From: CALJFL01 sp047633055
GTDB taxonomy: Bacteria; Pseudomonadota; Gammaproteobacteria; Pseudomonadales; Halieaceae
Assembly: GCA_047633055.1 (NCBI GenBank)
Contig: JBLIEI010000054.1
Span: forward strand, 1-30,346
Direction: 5' to 3'
Length of the DNA: 30,346 nucleotides
Under the pieces are notes generated by a model that searched no databases, was not told where the DNA came from, and was given only the letters and a program-made list of their open reading frames with translations. Made by a program: the position numbers and the translations under genes. Of the stretch, positions 15,670-23,465 are shown in pieces; position 1 is the stretch's first letter; the number at the start of each line of letters is the position of its first letter.

Positions 15670-16755
15670 CTAAGGTACGTCAACTGCGCCCGCGTTACCA
15701 TGCTGATCTAGGGCCCAATTCACATGTTCGGTAACTAAAAGTGAGGGGAAGCTCTGCCTGGCCCGCAGGGCGGCAATGATTTCTTCAGACGTGGGTGCAT
15801 TGCCCAGCGCCACAGCCAGATTTCGAAGCCATCTCTCGAAGCCTATCCTGCGGATAGCGGAGCCTTCGGTTTTACGAAACCATGTGGCCTCGTCCCACAG
15901 GAAAAGCTCGACCAGGCTCGCGTCTGCCAAGCCGTGCCGGGGAGCGAAGTCAGTCTCGGTAGAGGGGCTGGCAAACTTGTTCCATGGGCAGACCAGCTGA
16001 CAATCATCACAGCCAAATATGCGATTACCCATCAACGGACGCAGTTCGAGGTCAATGCTGCCCTTATGCTCTATGGTGAGATATGAGATGCAGCGACGTG
16101 CGTCCAGACTGAATGGACCGGTAAACGCCTGGGTGGGACATATATCCAGGCAGGCGGTGCAGCTGCCACAGTGCTTGGAGGTCTGTGCCGGGCTTACGGG
16201 TAGTGGCAGGTCGGTATAAATCTCACCGAGGAAAAACCAGGAGCCTGCAGACTCGTTGATCAACATTGTATTTTTTGCAATCCACCCCAGGCCCGCTTGC
16301 TCAGCGATAGCACGCTCCAGTACCGGTGCGCTGTCGACGAAGGCGCGGTAGTTGCCGTCGGCTTCAGCCGCTATCTTAGCCGCCAATCTGGCCAGACGCT
16401 TACGCACAAGCTTGTGATAATCCCTGCCCAAAGTGTAGCGAGAGATGTACGCTTTGTCGGGGGATTCAAGAATTTCCAAAGGTTGCGTACCCTGGGCGAG
16501 ATAATCCATGCGCAGCGACAATACCCTGCAGGTCCCTGGTATCAATTCCTCAGGGCGAGACCGCTTGATGCCGTGTTTGGTCATGTAGTCCATGGTGCCG
16601 TGGTAGCCGGCGTCTAGCCATTTCTGCAGGTAGGCTTCATTGTCGCCCAGGTCCACAGAAGTGATTCCCATCTGCTGAAAACCGAGTTCTTTTGACCAGT
16701 CGCGAATGCGACCGGTCAGTGCCTGTAACGTTTGTTCTGAGAACTGAGCTGTCAT
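15670..16755 (-). CDS. queG: Epoxyqueuosine reductase QueG
   Basis: A 361-residue cobalamin and iron-sulfur enzyme that reduces epoxyqueuosine to queuosine at the wobble base of GUN-anticodon tRNAs. Two [4Fe-4S] cysteine clusters are visible: CGSCTACLDICPTQAF and CDDCQLVCPWNKF. SRYTLGRDYHKL, GMDYM-type and AEQAGLGWIAKNTM stretches match the family, and RPLMGNRIFGCDDC is nearly invariant. The longest frame starts at GTG 16797, but ATG 16755 (MTAQFSEQTL) is closer to known N-termini; neither has a clear Shine-Dalgarno. It diverges from nnr and leads into the PP2C gene. Without queA in the window the rest of the pathway cannot be judged. Confidence 0.94.
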   Translation of the reverse strand: MTAQFSEQTLQALTGRIRDWSKELGFQQMGITSVDLGDNEAYLQKWLDAGYHGTMDYMTKHGIKRSRPEELIPGTCRVLSLRMDYLAQGTQPLEILESPDKAYISRYTLGRDYHKLVRKRLARLAAKIAAEADGNYRAFVDSAPVLERAIAEQAGLGWIAKNTMLINESAGSWFFLGEIYTDLPLPVSPAQTSKHCGSCTACLDICPTQAFTGPFSLDARRCISYLTIEHKGSIDLELRPLMGNRIFGCDDCQLVCPWNKFASPSTETDFAPRHGLADASLVELFLWDEATWFRKTEGSAIRRIGFERWLRNLAVALGNAPTSEEIIAALRARQSFPSLLVTEHVNWALDQHGNAGAVDVP

Positions 16756-16783
16756 TGAGCTGCGCCAGATGTAAAGTAAGGCG

Positions 16784-16789
16784 TATAAT
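16784..16789 (+). promoter_or_regulatory. Consensus -10 box for the nnr operon
   Basis: TATAAT matches the sigma-70 -10 consensus fully and would start RNA near 16796, 40 nt before the nnr ATG. The hexamer 17 nt upstream (TGCGCC) is a poor -35. It lies within the queG/nnr divergent region. Confidence 0.4.
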
Positions 16790-16835
16790 TCTGTCACAAA
16801 ATAGCGACTAACGTTGGCAAGGCGGCTACATACCT

Positions 16836-18338
16836 ATGGTTTTATTCGGCATGGACTACTCTGGTCTGGAGCGTTTATACACAGCCCAACAGATTCAGGC
16901 ACTGGACTCAGCGGCGATTCAAGGTCAGGGAATTCCGGGGATTACACTGATGAGCCGGGCGGCTCAAGCCAGCTTTGATTGCTTGCTAAGCCTATGGCCC
17001 GAAACGAATTCGGTGCAGGTTCTCTGTGGCACTGGCAACAACGGTGGCGATGGTTATTTAGTGGCGGATATTGCCCATAAGCGCGGTATTGATGTCACCC
17101 TGTGGCAATTGGGAGACAACGTCAAAATTAGTGGTGACGCTGCACTCGCGCTGCAGCAGGCCGTCGGCAACGGTGTTGAAATTCGGACATTTCATGCCGG
17201 ATGTCTGGCTAATTCCGGAGTGGTTGTGGATGCGATGCTCGGTACTGGCCTTTCCGGAGATTTACGCGAGCCGTTTGCGGGTGCGGTTAATGAGATTAAT
17301 TCACTCGATGTGCCGGTGCTGGCTATTGATATCCCGTCGGGGCTATGCAGCGATAGCGGTAGAATTCTCGGCGGTGCGGTGAAGGCCGATGCTACCGTAA
17401 CGTTCATGGGGTTAAAGCGTGGCATGGTGACGGCGGCCGGCCAGGATCATGTTGGCGAGCTGCAGTTCTCCAGCCTGGGTGTTCCTCCTGGTGTCTACGA
17501 GGCAGTTGCTACAGCAGACTATTTGCTTGATCTAGCCAGCTTGTTGGAACAGTTGCCAGTGCGCCCAGCGCTATCCCATAAAGGTTCCTATGGCAGAGTA
17601 TTGATTATTGGAGGTGGCGAGGGCATGAGTGGAGCAGCTGCGCTGGCTGGCGAAGCCGCACTGCGTTGCGGTGCAGGGCTGGTAGCGGTCGCCACGCGTG
17701 TTGAGCATGTATCTGCACTGGTTGCACGGACCCCTGAGCTAATGGTCAGTGGCGTGCGCTCAGGGCTTGAGCTGCAACCGATGGTAGATTCGGCCACTGT
17801 GCTGGTTATCGGGCCAGGACTGGGGACGACAGCCTGGTCTGAGCAAATGCTACAGGTCGCAGTAGCGAGCGGTAAACCGATGGTCATAGATGCCGACGCC
17901 TTGAATCTGTTGGCTGGTGACCGGGGCTCGTTTGAAGTTCCGCAGCAGGGCTGGGTGTTGACACCGCATCCCGGAGAAGCTGCCCGGTTACTCAATATCA
18001 GTAGCGGGGAGGTCCAGATGGATCGATTTAGCGCTGTTCGCGCATTGCAGCGTCGCTATGGTGGGGTTGTCGTGCTCAAGGGTAACGGGAGTCTGGTGGC
18101 GAGCAGCGAACGCGTGGGAGTCAGCGATTATGGAAATCCAGGAATGGCCAGCGGCGGCATGGGAGATGTTCTTAGCGGCGTACTTGGCGCGTTGTTGGCC
18201 CAGGGACTGGCGCCAGCAGATGCAGCGAGCCTGGGAGTCTGTCTGCACGGTGCTGCTGCCGATATTGCAGCCGAAGAGGGTATGCGGGGATTAATAGCCT
18301 CCGACCTGCTACCGCCTCTGCGGTCTTTGCTGGGCTGA
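16836..18338 (+). CDS. nnr: Bifunctional NAD(P)H-hydrate epimerase/dehydratase
   Basis: A 500-residue fusion that repairs hydrated NADH and NADPH. The N-terminal YjeF_N half (about 15-215) has the epimerase loop GTGNNGGDG at 65-73 and GTGLSGDLREP. The C-terminal ribokinase-like half (about 225-500) is the ADP/ATP-dependent dehydratase, with SHKGSYGRVLIIGGG, TPHPGEAARLL and ASGGMGDVLSGVLGAL carrying the catalytic Asp. Two starts are close together, ATG 16836 and ATG 16851; AAGG at 16819-16822 is loosely placed for the first. The stop TGA abuts the ATG of tsaE directly, which suggests translational coupling. It is the first gene of the operon that runs through to mutL and beyond. Confidence 0.95.
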   Translation: MVLFGMDYSGLERLYTAQQIQALDSAAIQGQGIPGITLMSRAAQASFDCLLSLWPETNSVQVLCGTGNNGGDGYLVADIAHKRGIDVTLWQLGDNVKISGDAALALQQAVGNGVEIRTFHAGCLANSGVVVDAMLGTGLSGDLREPFAGAVNEINSLDVPVLAIDIPSGLCSDSGRILGGAVKADATVTFMGLKRGMVTAAGQDHVGELQFSSLGVPPGVYEAVATADYLLDLASLLEQLPVRPALSHKGSYGRVLIIGGGEGMSGAAALAGEAALRCGAGLVAVATRVEHVSALVARTPELMVSGVRSGLELQPMVDSATVLVIGPGLGTTAWSEQMLQVAVASGKPMVIDADALNLLAGDRGSFEVPQQGWVLTPHPGEAARLLNISSGEVQMDRFSAVRALQRRYGGVVVLKGNGSLVASSERVGVSDYGNPGMASGGMGDVLSGVLGALLAQGLAPADAASLGVCLHGAAADIAAEEGMRGLIASDLLPPLRSLLG

Positions 18339-18806
18339 ATGGTGGAAGTGACTCATACAGTTCCGGATGAAGGGGCCATGGTTGCGCTGGGCGATAAACT
18401 GGCCTTCGTGCTGAGAGGGGGCCTGACGGTCTACCTCAATGGTGATTTGGGCATGGGGAAAACTACTCTGGCGCGTGGCATAGTGCAGGCGCTGGGGCAT
18501 GAGGGAGCGGTCAAGAGTCCGACCTACACGTTGGTAGAGCCCTATGAATTTGAGGGTCTCACGGTCTACCATTTCGATCTCTATCGGCTTGGGTCTGCCG
18601 AAGAGCTGGAGTTTATGGGGATTCGTGATTATTTCGGGCCACATTCACTGGCGCTGGTGGAGTGGCCGGAACGGGGCCAGGGAATTTTGCCCCCGGGTGA
18701 TTTAGTGATTACCATGGAGCGAGAGGGTCTCGGCCGCAGTGTCACGATTACTGGAGCCACGTCGGCAGGTGTCGGTGTGTTGAGCGATCTCGGGGGAGAT
18801 GGCTAA
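18339..18806 (+). CDS. tsaE: tRNA t6A biosynthesis ATPase TsaE
   Basis: A 155-residue ATPase that works with TsaB and TsaD to make N6-threonylcarbamoyl-adenosine at position 37 of ANN-decoding tRNAs. Walker A GDLGMGKT is at residues 35-42, followed by the conserved SPTYTLVEPYE, HFDLYRL and VEWPERG motifs. The ATG follows the nnr stop with no gap and has little Shine-Dalgarno of its own, so translation probably depends on nnr. The gene pair nnr-tsaE is common across Gammaproteobacteria. Confidence 0.96.
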   Translation: MVEVTHTVPDEGAMVALGDKLAFVLRGGLTVYLNGDLGMGKTTLARGIVQALGHEGAVKSPTYTLVEPYEFEGLTVYHFDLYRLGSAEELEFMGIRDYFGPHSLALVEWPERGQGILPPGDLVITMEREGLGRSVTITGATSAGVGVLSDLGGDG

Positions 18807-18868
18807 AATCCAAACCAACAATAACGACGACGTCCCTGTGCACACACTCTGTGCCGGGCGGGAGTGAC

Positions 18869-20176
18869 ATGAACAGGCTGTTCCGGATTCTGGTGGTTCT
18901 GGGTTACTTACTGGCACCCGTGGTGTGGGCGGCTCAAGTGCACGATGTGCGTTTGTGGCGCGCGCCTGACCACACGCGTGTTGTTTTCGACCTCGACGGC
19001 CCGGCGGCGCATAAATTACTTGTGCTCGAAAATCCTGGACGTATTGTTGTCGATCTCTCCGATACTCAACTGACCGCCAGCCTTGAGGGGTTGAACTTCG
19101 CCGATACGCCGATTAGCAGGATTCGCACAGGTGTGCGTGATGGTGACGATCTGCGCGTTGTTTTCGAGATATCGACTCAGGTTAACCCCCGCAGTTTTGT
19201 CCTCAGGTCCAATGAGCAGGCCGGCGATCGCCTCGTACTGGACCTCTACGATCAGATCGGAAAGGCCACAGCGTCGGTCAAGAAAAGCGTTGCTCAACCC
19301 TCAGCTAAACGCGACATTATTATCGCTATTGATGCCGGACATGGAGGTGAAGACCCGGGTGCTCTGGGACCCGGCCGCCTGCGTGAAAAAGATGTGGTGC
19401 TGAGTATTGCCAAAGAACTGCACAGGTTGTTCGACAACGACTCGGGGTTTCGACCAACCCTGATTCGCAGTGGCGACTATTACATTAGTCTGCGCGGCAG
19501 GCGCGAGCTGGCTCGCAAGCGCCAGGCAGACCTATTTGTGTCCGTGCATGCAGATGCGTTCAAGCGCAAGGAGGCTCACGGGGCCTCGGTCTATGCGCTA
19601 TCGACCCGAGGGGCAACGAGTACCGCGGCCAGTTATTTGGCTCAGCGTGAAAATGCTGCCGATCTGGTCGGCGGGGTGCGCTTGTCGGACAAGGATGATT
19701 TGCTGGCGGGGGTGTTAGCCGACCTGTCTATGACCTCGACACTTGATACCAGTTTGCAACTGGGTGCCAGCGTTCTGCGTAAAATGGATACGATTGCGCA
19801 CCTCCATAAAAAGCAGGTGGAGCAGGCCGGATTTGCGGTGCTTAAGTCCCCCGACATTCCATCCATATTAGTTGAAACAGGATTTATTTCTAACCCTGCT
19901 GAGGCCAGTAGGTTGGGCACTCTTAGCTACCAGCAGAAAATGGCACGAATGATTCACGCGGGGGTGAAAGATTATTTTCTCGATCATCCGCCCGCGGGTA
20001 CGCTATTAGCATGGCAAAAGCAGCAGGGCAGTCGACAATATACGATTGCCAGCGGTGATACACTGTCGGACATCGCTCAAAGATTTAATATCTCGGTGAA
20101 TGATCTTAAAGATCACAATGGTCTCAACGATACCCGTATTCTGGTGGGCCAAAAGCTAACCATTCCAACAACCTGA
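18869..20176 (+). CDS. amiB: N-acetylmuramoyl-L-alanine amidase with AMIN and LysM domains
   Basis: A 435-residue periplasmic amidase that cleaves septal peptidoglycan between MurNAc and L-Ala during cell separation. A signal peptide (MNRLFRILVVLGYLLAPVVWA) precedes an AMIN domain (about 25-130), an Amidase_3 domain (about 150-375) and one C-terminal LysM (about 391-435). The likely zinc ligands are H158 (DAGHGG), E173 (REKDV) and H227 (SVHADAF); the catalytic Glu is E336 (LVETGFIS). EnvC or NlpD-type activators are expected. GTG 18851 opens the frame, but ATG 18869 has GGGAG just upstream and gives a proper signal peptide. It lies 62 bp after tsaE and 15 bp before mutL. Confidence 0.95.
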   Translation: MNRLFRILVVLGYLLAPVVWAAQVHDVRLWRAPDHTRVVFDLDGPAAHKLLVLENPGRIVVDLSDTQLTASLEGLNFADTPISRIRTGVRDGDDLRVVFEISTQVNPRSFVLRSNEQAGDRLVLDLYDQIGKATASVKKSVAQPSAKRDIIIAIDAGHGGEDPGALGPGRLREKDVVLSIAKELHRLFDNDSGFRPTLIRSGDYYISLRGRRELARKRQADLFVSVHADAFKRKEAHGASVYALSTRGATSTAASYLAQRENAADLVGGVRLSDKDDLLAGVLADLSMTSTLDTSLQLGASVLRKMDTIAHLHKKQVEQAGFAVLKSPDIPSILVETGFISNPAEASRLGTLSYQQKMARMIHAGVKDYFLDHPPAGTLLAWQKQQGSRQYTIASGDTLSDIAQRFNISVNDLKDHNGLNDTRILVGQKLTIPTT

Positions 20177-20191
20177 TACTTCGGATCAAGA

Positions 20192-22030
20192 ATGCCTCGC
20201 ATACAACGCCTGTCGACCAGGCTGGCCAACCAAATTGCCGCCGGTGAAGTTGTCGAACGCCCGGCTTCGGTGGTTAAAGAGGTTCTGGAAAATAGTCTGG
20301 ATGCCCTTGCTACTCGCATAGAAATCGATATTGAAGCGGGTGGCACCAAGCTCATCAAAATTCGCGATAACGGGGTGGGAATTGACCCTGAAGATTTGCC
20401 GCTGGCTATGTCGCGGCACGCGACCAGCAAGATTGCTTCTTTGGAAGATCTGGAACGGGTGCTTAGCCTTGGTTTCCGTGGCGAGGCTCTGGCGAGCATC
20501 GGTTCGGTGTCCCGGTTGGCGCTCACCAGCAATAACAGTGATGCCGGCAGCGAGGGGAGGGTGGCAATCTGCGAAGGTCGCGAGATGGAAGTGCAATCCA
20601 GGCCTGCCCCTCATCCTCGTGGTACCAGTGTCGAAGTGCGGGACCTGTTTTTCAACACCCCTGCCCGGCGCAAATTTCTGCGTACCGAGAAAACCGAATT
20701 CAAGCATCTTGAGGAAGTGGTCAAACGTCTGGCTCTGTCGCGATTTGATGTTGGCTTCAGTCTGCGGCATAACGGAAAGGTGATTCACAACCTGAACGCA
20801 GGGTCCAGCGAGAGCGAAAAGCGGCGTCGGGTGGCGACAGTTTGCGGTCCTGCATTTATGGAGCAGGCGATTTATTTAGAGACCGACTTGCCGGAGTTCA
20901 AACTTTGGGGATGGGTCGGTTTGCCCACTTTTTCGAGAAGTCAGGCCGACCTGCAATACTTTTTTGTCAATGGCCGAGTGATTAGGGATCGACTGGTGGT
21001 CCATGCTGTTAAGCAGGCATACCGCGACGTGCTTTATCACGGCCGCTATCCAGCATTCGTGCTGTATCTGGAACTGGATCCCGCGCTGGTCGATGTCAAT
21101 GTTCACCCTGGTAAGCACGAGGTCCGCTTTCGCGATGGACGAACTGTGCACAACTTTATCTTCAGCAGTCTGCACCGCGCTTTGGCGGATGTGCGTCCGG
21201 CTGACCAGGTTTCGGAGCACGTTGTGGCGGCTGAAGAGGGGGGCACCATCAATACACTCACCGGTGAGATTTCCAGTCAGGGCGGGTTGGGCTGGGGCGC
21301 GTCTGCAGGTTCTGGTAGCTCGGCTACCTATCGGCCCGGGGCAGGGATCCCAGCAGGTGCAGCAAGGGAGCAGGTTCGCAGTTACGGGCAATTACATCCG
21401 CCTGCGCAGCAACCGGGTATGCCAGAACAGTCGGCGGAGGAGCACGTTCCTCCCCTGGGTTATGCGCTGGCCCAGTTGATGGGTATTTATATCCTGGCAG
21501 AGAATGCCATCGGCCTGATTTTGGTGGATATGCATGCAGCTCACGAGCGTATTACCTATGAGCGGCTCAAGCTGGCGCGTGATAGTGAAGGCATTAGAAG
21601 CCAGCCGCTGCTGGTGCCGCAGGCGGTCGCGGTGAGTCAGCGCGAGGTTGAGGTGGCTGCGGATCACGCCGCGCTGTTTGAGCGTCTGGGTATGGCGGTG
21701 GACGTTGGTGGTGAAGAGAGTCTGCTCATTCGGCAGATTCCGGTGACTCTTCGAGATTCTGACGTGGAGCAATTGCTGCGGGATGTGTTGTCCGACCTTA
21801 TCGAATACGGGAGCTCCGATCGAATTGAGGCGCATCTGGATGAGATATTGTCGACCATGGCCTGTCACGGGTCGGTGCGTGCCAACCGGCGATTGACGTT
21901 GCCTGAAATGAATGCGTTGCTGCGGGATATGGAAGAAACGGAGCGCTCCGGCCAGTGTAACCACGGTAGACCTACCTGGACCCAGCTCAGCCTGGAAGAA
22001 CTCGATAAGCTTTTTCTGCGCGGACGCTAG
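20192..22030 (+). CDS. mutL: DNA mismatch repair protein MutL, nuclease-type
   Basis: A 612-residue MutL. The N-terminal GHKL ATPase has NQIAAGEVVERP, the DNGVGI metal/ATP motif and LGFRGEALASI. The middle linker (about 335-410) is low in complexity, rich in Gly, Ser, Pro and Gln. The C-terminal domain carries DMHAAHERITYE at 446-457, which fits the metal-binding endonuclease motif D-x-HA-x2-E-x4-E apart from M for Q, plus ACHGSVRAN at 557-565 and CNHGRP at 589-594. E. coli MutL lacks these and relies on MutH; Pseudomonas MutL has them. So this protein probably nicks the error strand itself. It is 15 bp after amiB and 1 bp before miaA. Confidence 0.96.
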   Translation: MPRIQRLSTRLANQIAAGEVVERPASVVKEVLENSLDALATRIEIDIEAGGTKLIKIRDNGVGIDPEDLPLAMSRHATSKIASLEDLERVLSLGFRGEALASIGSVSRLALTSNNSDAGSEGRVAICEGREMEVQSRPAPHPRGTSVEVRDLFFNTPARRKFLRTEKTEFKHLEEVVKRLALSRFDVGFSLRHNGKVIHNLNAGSSESEKRRRVATVCGPAFMEQAIYLETDLPEFKLWGWVGLPTFSRSQADLQYFFVNGRVIRDRLVVHAVKQAYRDVLYHGRYPAFVLYLELDPALVDVNVHPGKHEVRFRDGRTVHNFIFSSLHRALADVRPADQVSEHVVAAEEGGTINTLTGEISSQGGLGWGASAGSGSSATYRPGAGIPAGAAREQVRSYGQLHPPAQQPGMPEQSAEEHVPPLGYALAQLMGIYILAENAIGLILVDMHAAHERITYERLKLARDSEGIRSQPLLVPQAVAVSQREVEVAADHAALFERLGMAVDVGGEESLLIRQIPVTLRDSDVEQLLRDVLSDLIEYGSSDRIEAHLDEILSTMACHGSVRANRRLTLPEMNALLRDMEETERSGQCNHGRPTWTQLSLEELDKLFLRGR

Positions 22031-22031
22031 T

Positions 22032-22994
22032 ATGCCCAAACCACGGATGCTTTGCCTGATGGGGCCTACCGCGTCCGGCAAAACCGATCTGGCTATTGCG
22101 CTGGCGCAGGGTCTGAACTGTGAGTTGATCAGCGTGGACTCCGCGTTGGTCTACCGGGGCCTGGATGTCGGCAGCGCCAAGCCTGCCTACCCGCACCATC
22201 TTGTCGGTATACGCGATCCAGTTGAGGTCTATTCGGCTGCCGATTTTTCGGTGGATGCCAATATGCTGGCTGATGAGATTTGCAGTCGTGGCAAGACACC
22301 TCTGCTGGTGGGTGGCACGATGCTCTATTTCAAAGCTTTCTTGCAGGGCTTGTCTGACATGCCGGCTGCTGACCCAGAAATTCGGGCTCAGATAGAGGCT
22401 GAAGCACTATTGCGGGGTTGGCCCGACCTACATGCAGAGCTGACCCGGGTTGACCCTGAAACTGCGGCGCGCATCCACCCGAATCATTCACAGCGGTTGG
22501 CGCGCGCACTTGAAGTATTTCGCGCCAGCGGTGTCCCTATCAGCCAGTGGCAGCAAGTTCAGCCTGAGGATGTGCCGACGGATCGATACGATGTCGTGCA
22601 ACTCGCAATATGCCCTCGTGACAGGGCCGTGTTACACCGGCGGATTGCGCTGCGCTTCCAGCAGATGATGTCAGCGGACTTCCTTGAGGAGGTGCGAGGC
22701 TTGTATGCGCAAAAGAGTCTTCATGCCGATCTGCCGGCCATACGTGCGGTGGGTTACCGCCAGCTTTGGCAGCACCTGGACGGCGAAATTTCGCTAGAGG
22801 TAGCGGTTGAAAGGGCTACAGCTGCCACCCGGCAGCTGGCCAAGAGGCAGCTAACGTGGCTGCGTAAATGGCCGAACCTGGAATGGATTTACACTGATGA
22901 GTTCGGGAACGTAGCCCAATCCACGCTGTCAAAGCCGTCGGGGAAGAAAACTTTCGATGATCCATGTGATCTGATCTTGAACTATCTGACGTAA
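22032..22994 (+). CDS. miaA: tRNA dimethylallyltransferase
   Basis: A 320-residue enzyme that transfers a dimethylallyl group to A37 of tRNAs reading codons starting with U. The P-loop GPTASGKT is at residues 11-18; SVDSALVYRGLDVGSAKP holds the catalytic Asp region; QRLARALEVFRASG and KRQLTWLRKW complete the family pattern. The reading frame is open back to 21912 inside mutL, but the ATG at 22032 gives the normal N-terminus and lies 1 bp after the mutL stop. The last 20 bp of the gene carry the -35 of a heat-shock-like promoter for hfq. Confidence 0.96.
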   Translation: MPKPRMLCLMGPTASGKTDLAIALAQGLNCELISVDSALVYRGLDVGSAKPAYPHHLVGIRDPVEVYSAADFSVDANMLADEICSRGKTPLLVGGTMLYFKAFLQGLSDMPAADPEIRAQIEAEALLRGWPDLHAELTRVDPETAARIHPNHSQRLARALEVFRASGVPISQWQQVQPEDVPTDRYDVVQLAICPRDRAVLHRRIALRFQQMMSADFLEEVRGLYAQKSLHADLPAIRAVGYRQLWQHLDGEISLEVAVERATAATRQLAKRQLTWLRKWPNLEWIYTDEFGNVAQSTLSKPSGKKTFDDPCDLILNYLT

Positions 22995-23004
22995 GTCCCC
23001 ATAT
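22976..23004 (+). promoter_or_regulatory. Sigma-32-like heat-shock promoter upstream of hfq
   Basis: CTTGAA (22976-22981), 15 nt, then CCCCATAT (22997-23004) fits the sigma-32 consensus CTTGAA-N13-17-CCCCATnT at every fixed base. RNA would start near 23011. In E. coli the miaA-hfq region is also driven in part by sigma-32, so position and content agree. Confidence 0.65.
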
Positions 23005-23022
23005 ACTTTACTGTTGCTGCTC

Positions 23023-23028
23023 TATAAT
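23023..23028 (+). promoter_or_regulatory. Consensus -10 box upstream of hfq
   Basis: TATAAT with RNA start predicted near 23035. The -35 region (CATATA at 17 nt) is poor and coincides with the sigma-32 -10, so the two promoters would overlap and compete for polymerase. Confidence 0.4.
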
Positions 23029-23115
23029 GAACTCAGCGGTAGCGAGGACACATCGTTTGTCCTTCGTGGCATATAGCCGCATCTGGTGCATGATAATACG
23101 CCAGTTTTATTTTTC

Positions 23116-23130
23116 GGCTCCATTTGAGCC
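23116..23130 (+). other. Hairpin next to the hfq ribosome-binding site
   Basis: GGCTC and GAGCC pair around CATTT, 4 nt before the AGGAGA Shine-Dalgarno at 23135-23140. A uridine-rich run (23105-23114) lies just upstream. E. coli Hfq represses its own translation by binding its leader, and this layout would allow the same, though the site is small. Confidence 0.35.
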
Positions 23131-23145
23131 TAGTAGGAGATAGCC

Positions 23146-23400
23146 ATGTCAAAGGGGCACACGCTACAAGACCCTTACCTGAACATACTGCGTAAGGAAC
23201 GGGTTCCCGTTTCTATTTATTTGGTTAACGGTATCAAGCTGCAGGGGCAAATAGAGTCCTTCGATCAATTTGTGGTGTTACTTAAGAACACCGTCAGCCA
23301 GATGGTCTACAAGCACGCTATATCGACTGTAGTGCCATCCCGGGTGGTACGCATACCAATGGAAAATCCCCCCGAAGAGGACGACGTTGACGACAGCTGA
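23146..23400 (+). CDS. hfq: RNA chaperone Hfq
   Basis: An 84-residue Sm-like protein that forms a hexameric ring and pairs small RNAs with mRNAs. The N-terminus MSKGHTLQDPYLNILRKERV carries Q8 and the rim arginines; the Sm1 motif is VSIYLVNGIKLQGQIESFD; the Sm2 motif YKHAIST has K56 and H57 at the proximal U-binding site. The C-terminal tail after the core is short and acidic (PPEEDDVDDS), unlike the long E. coli tail of 102-residue Hfq but like the 82-residue Pseudomonas protein. ATG 23146 has AGGAGA 5 nt upstream. It has promoter-like sites of two types in the 151 bp after miaA. Confidence 0.97.
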   Translation: MSKGHTLQDPYLNILRKERVPVSIYLVNGIKLQGQIESFDQFVVLLKNTVSQMVYKHAISTVVPSRVVRIPMENPPEEDDVDDS

Positions 23401-23465
23401 GTTCATTTGCCACAGCCTCGCTGTTGTCTGCGGTAGCAGTATCTTAGCCACACGCCGAGGTAACA

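Noticed and set aside
21912..22031. Longer miaA reading frame starting inside mutL
   Set aside because: The 40 extra residues are the mutL coding region in another frame, and the ATG at 22032 begins the known MiaA N-terminus.
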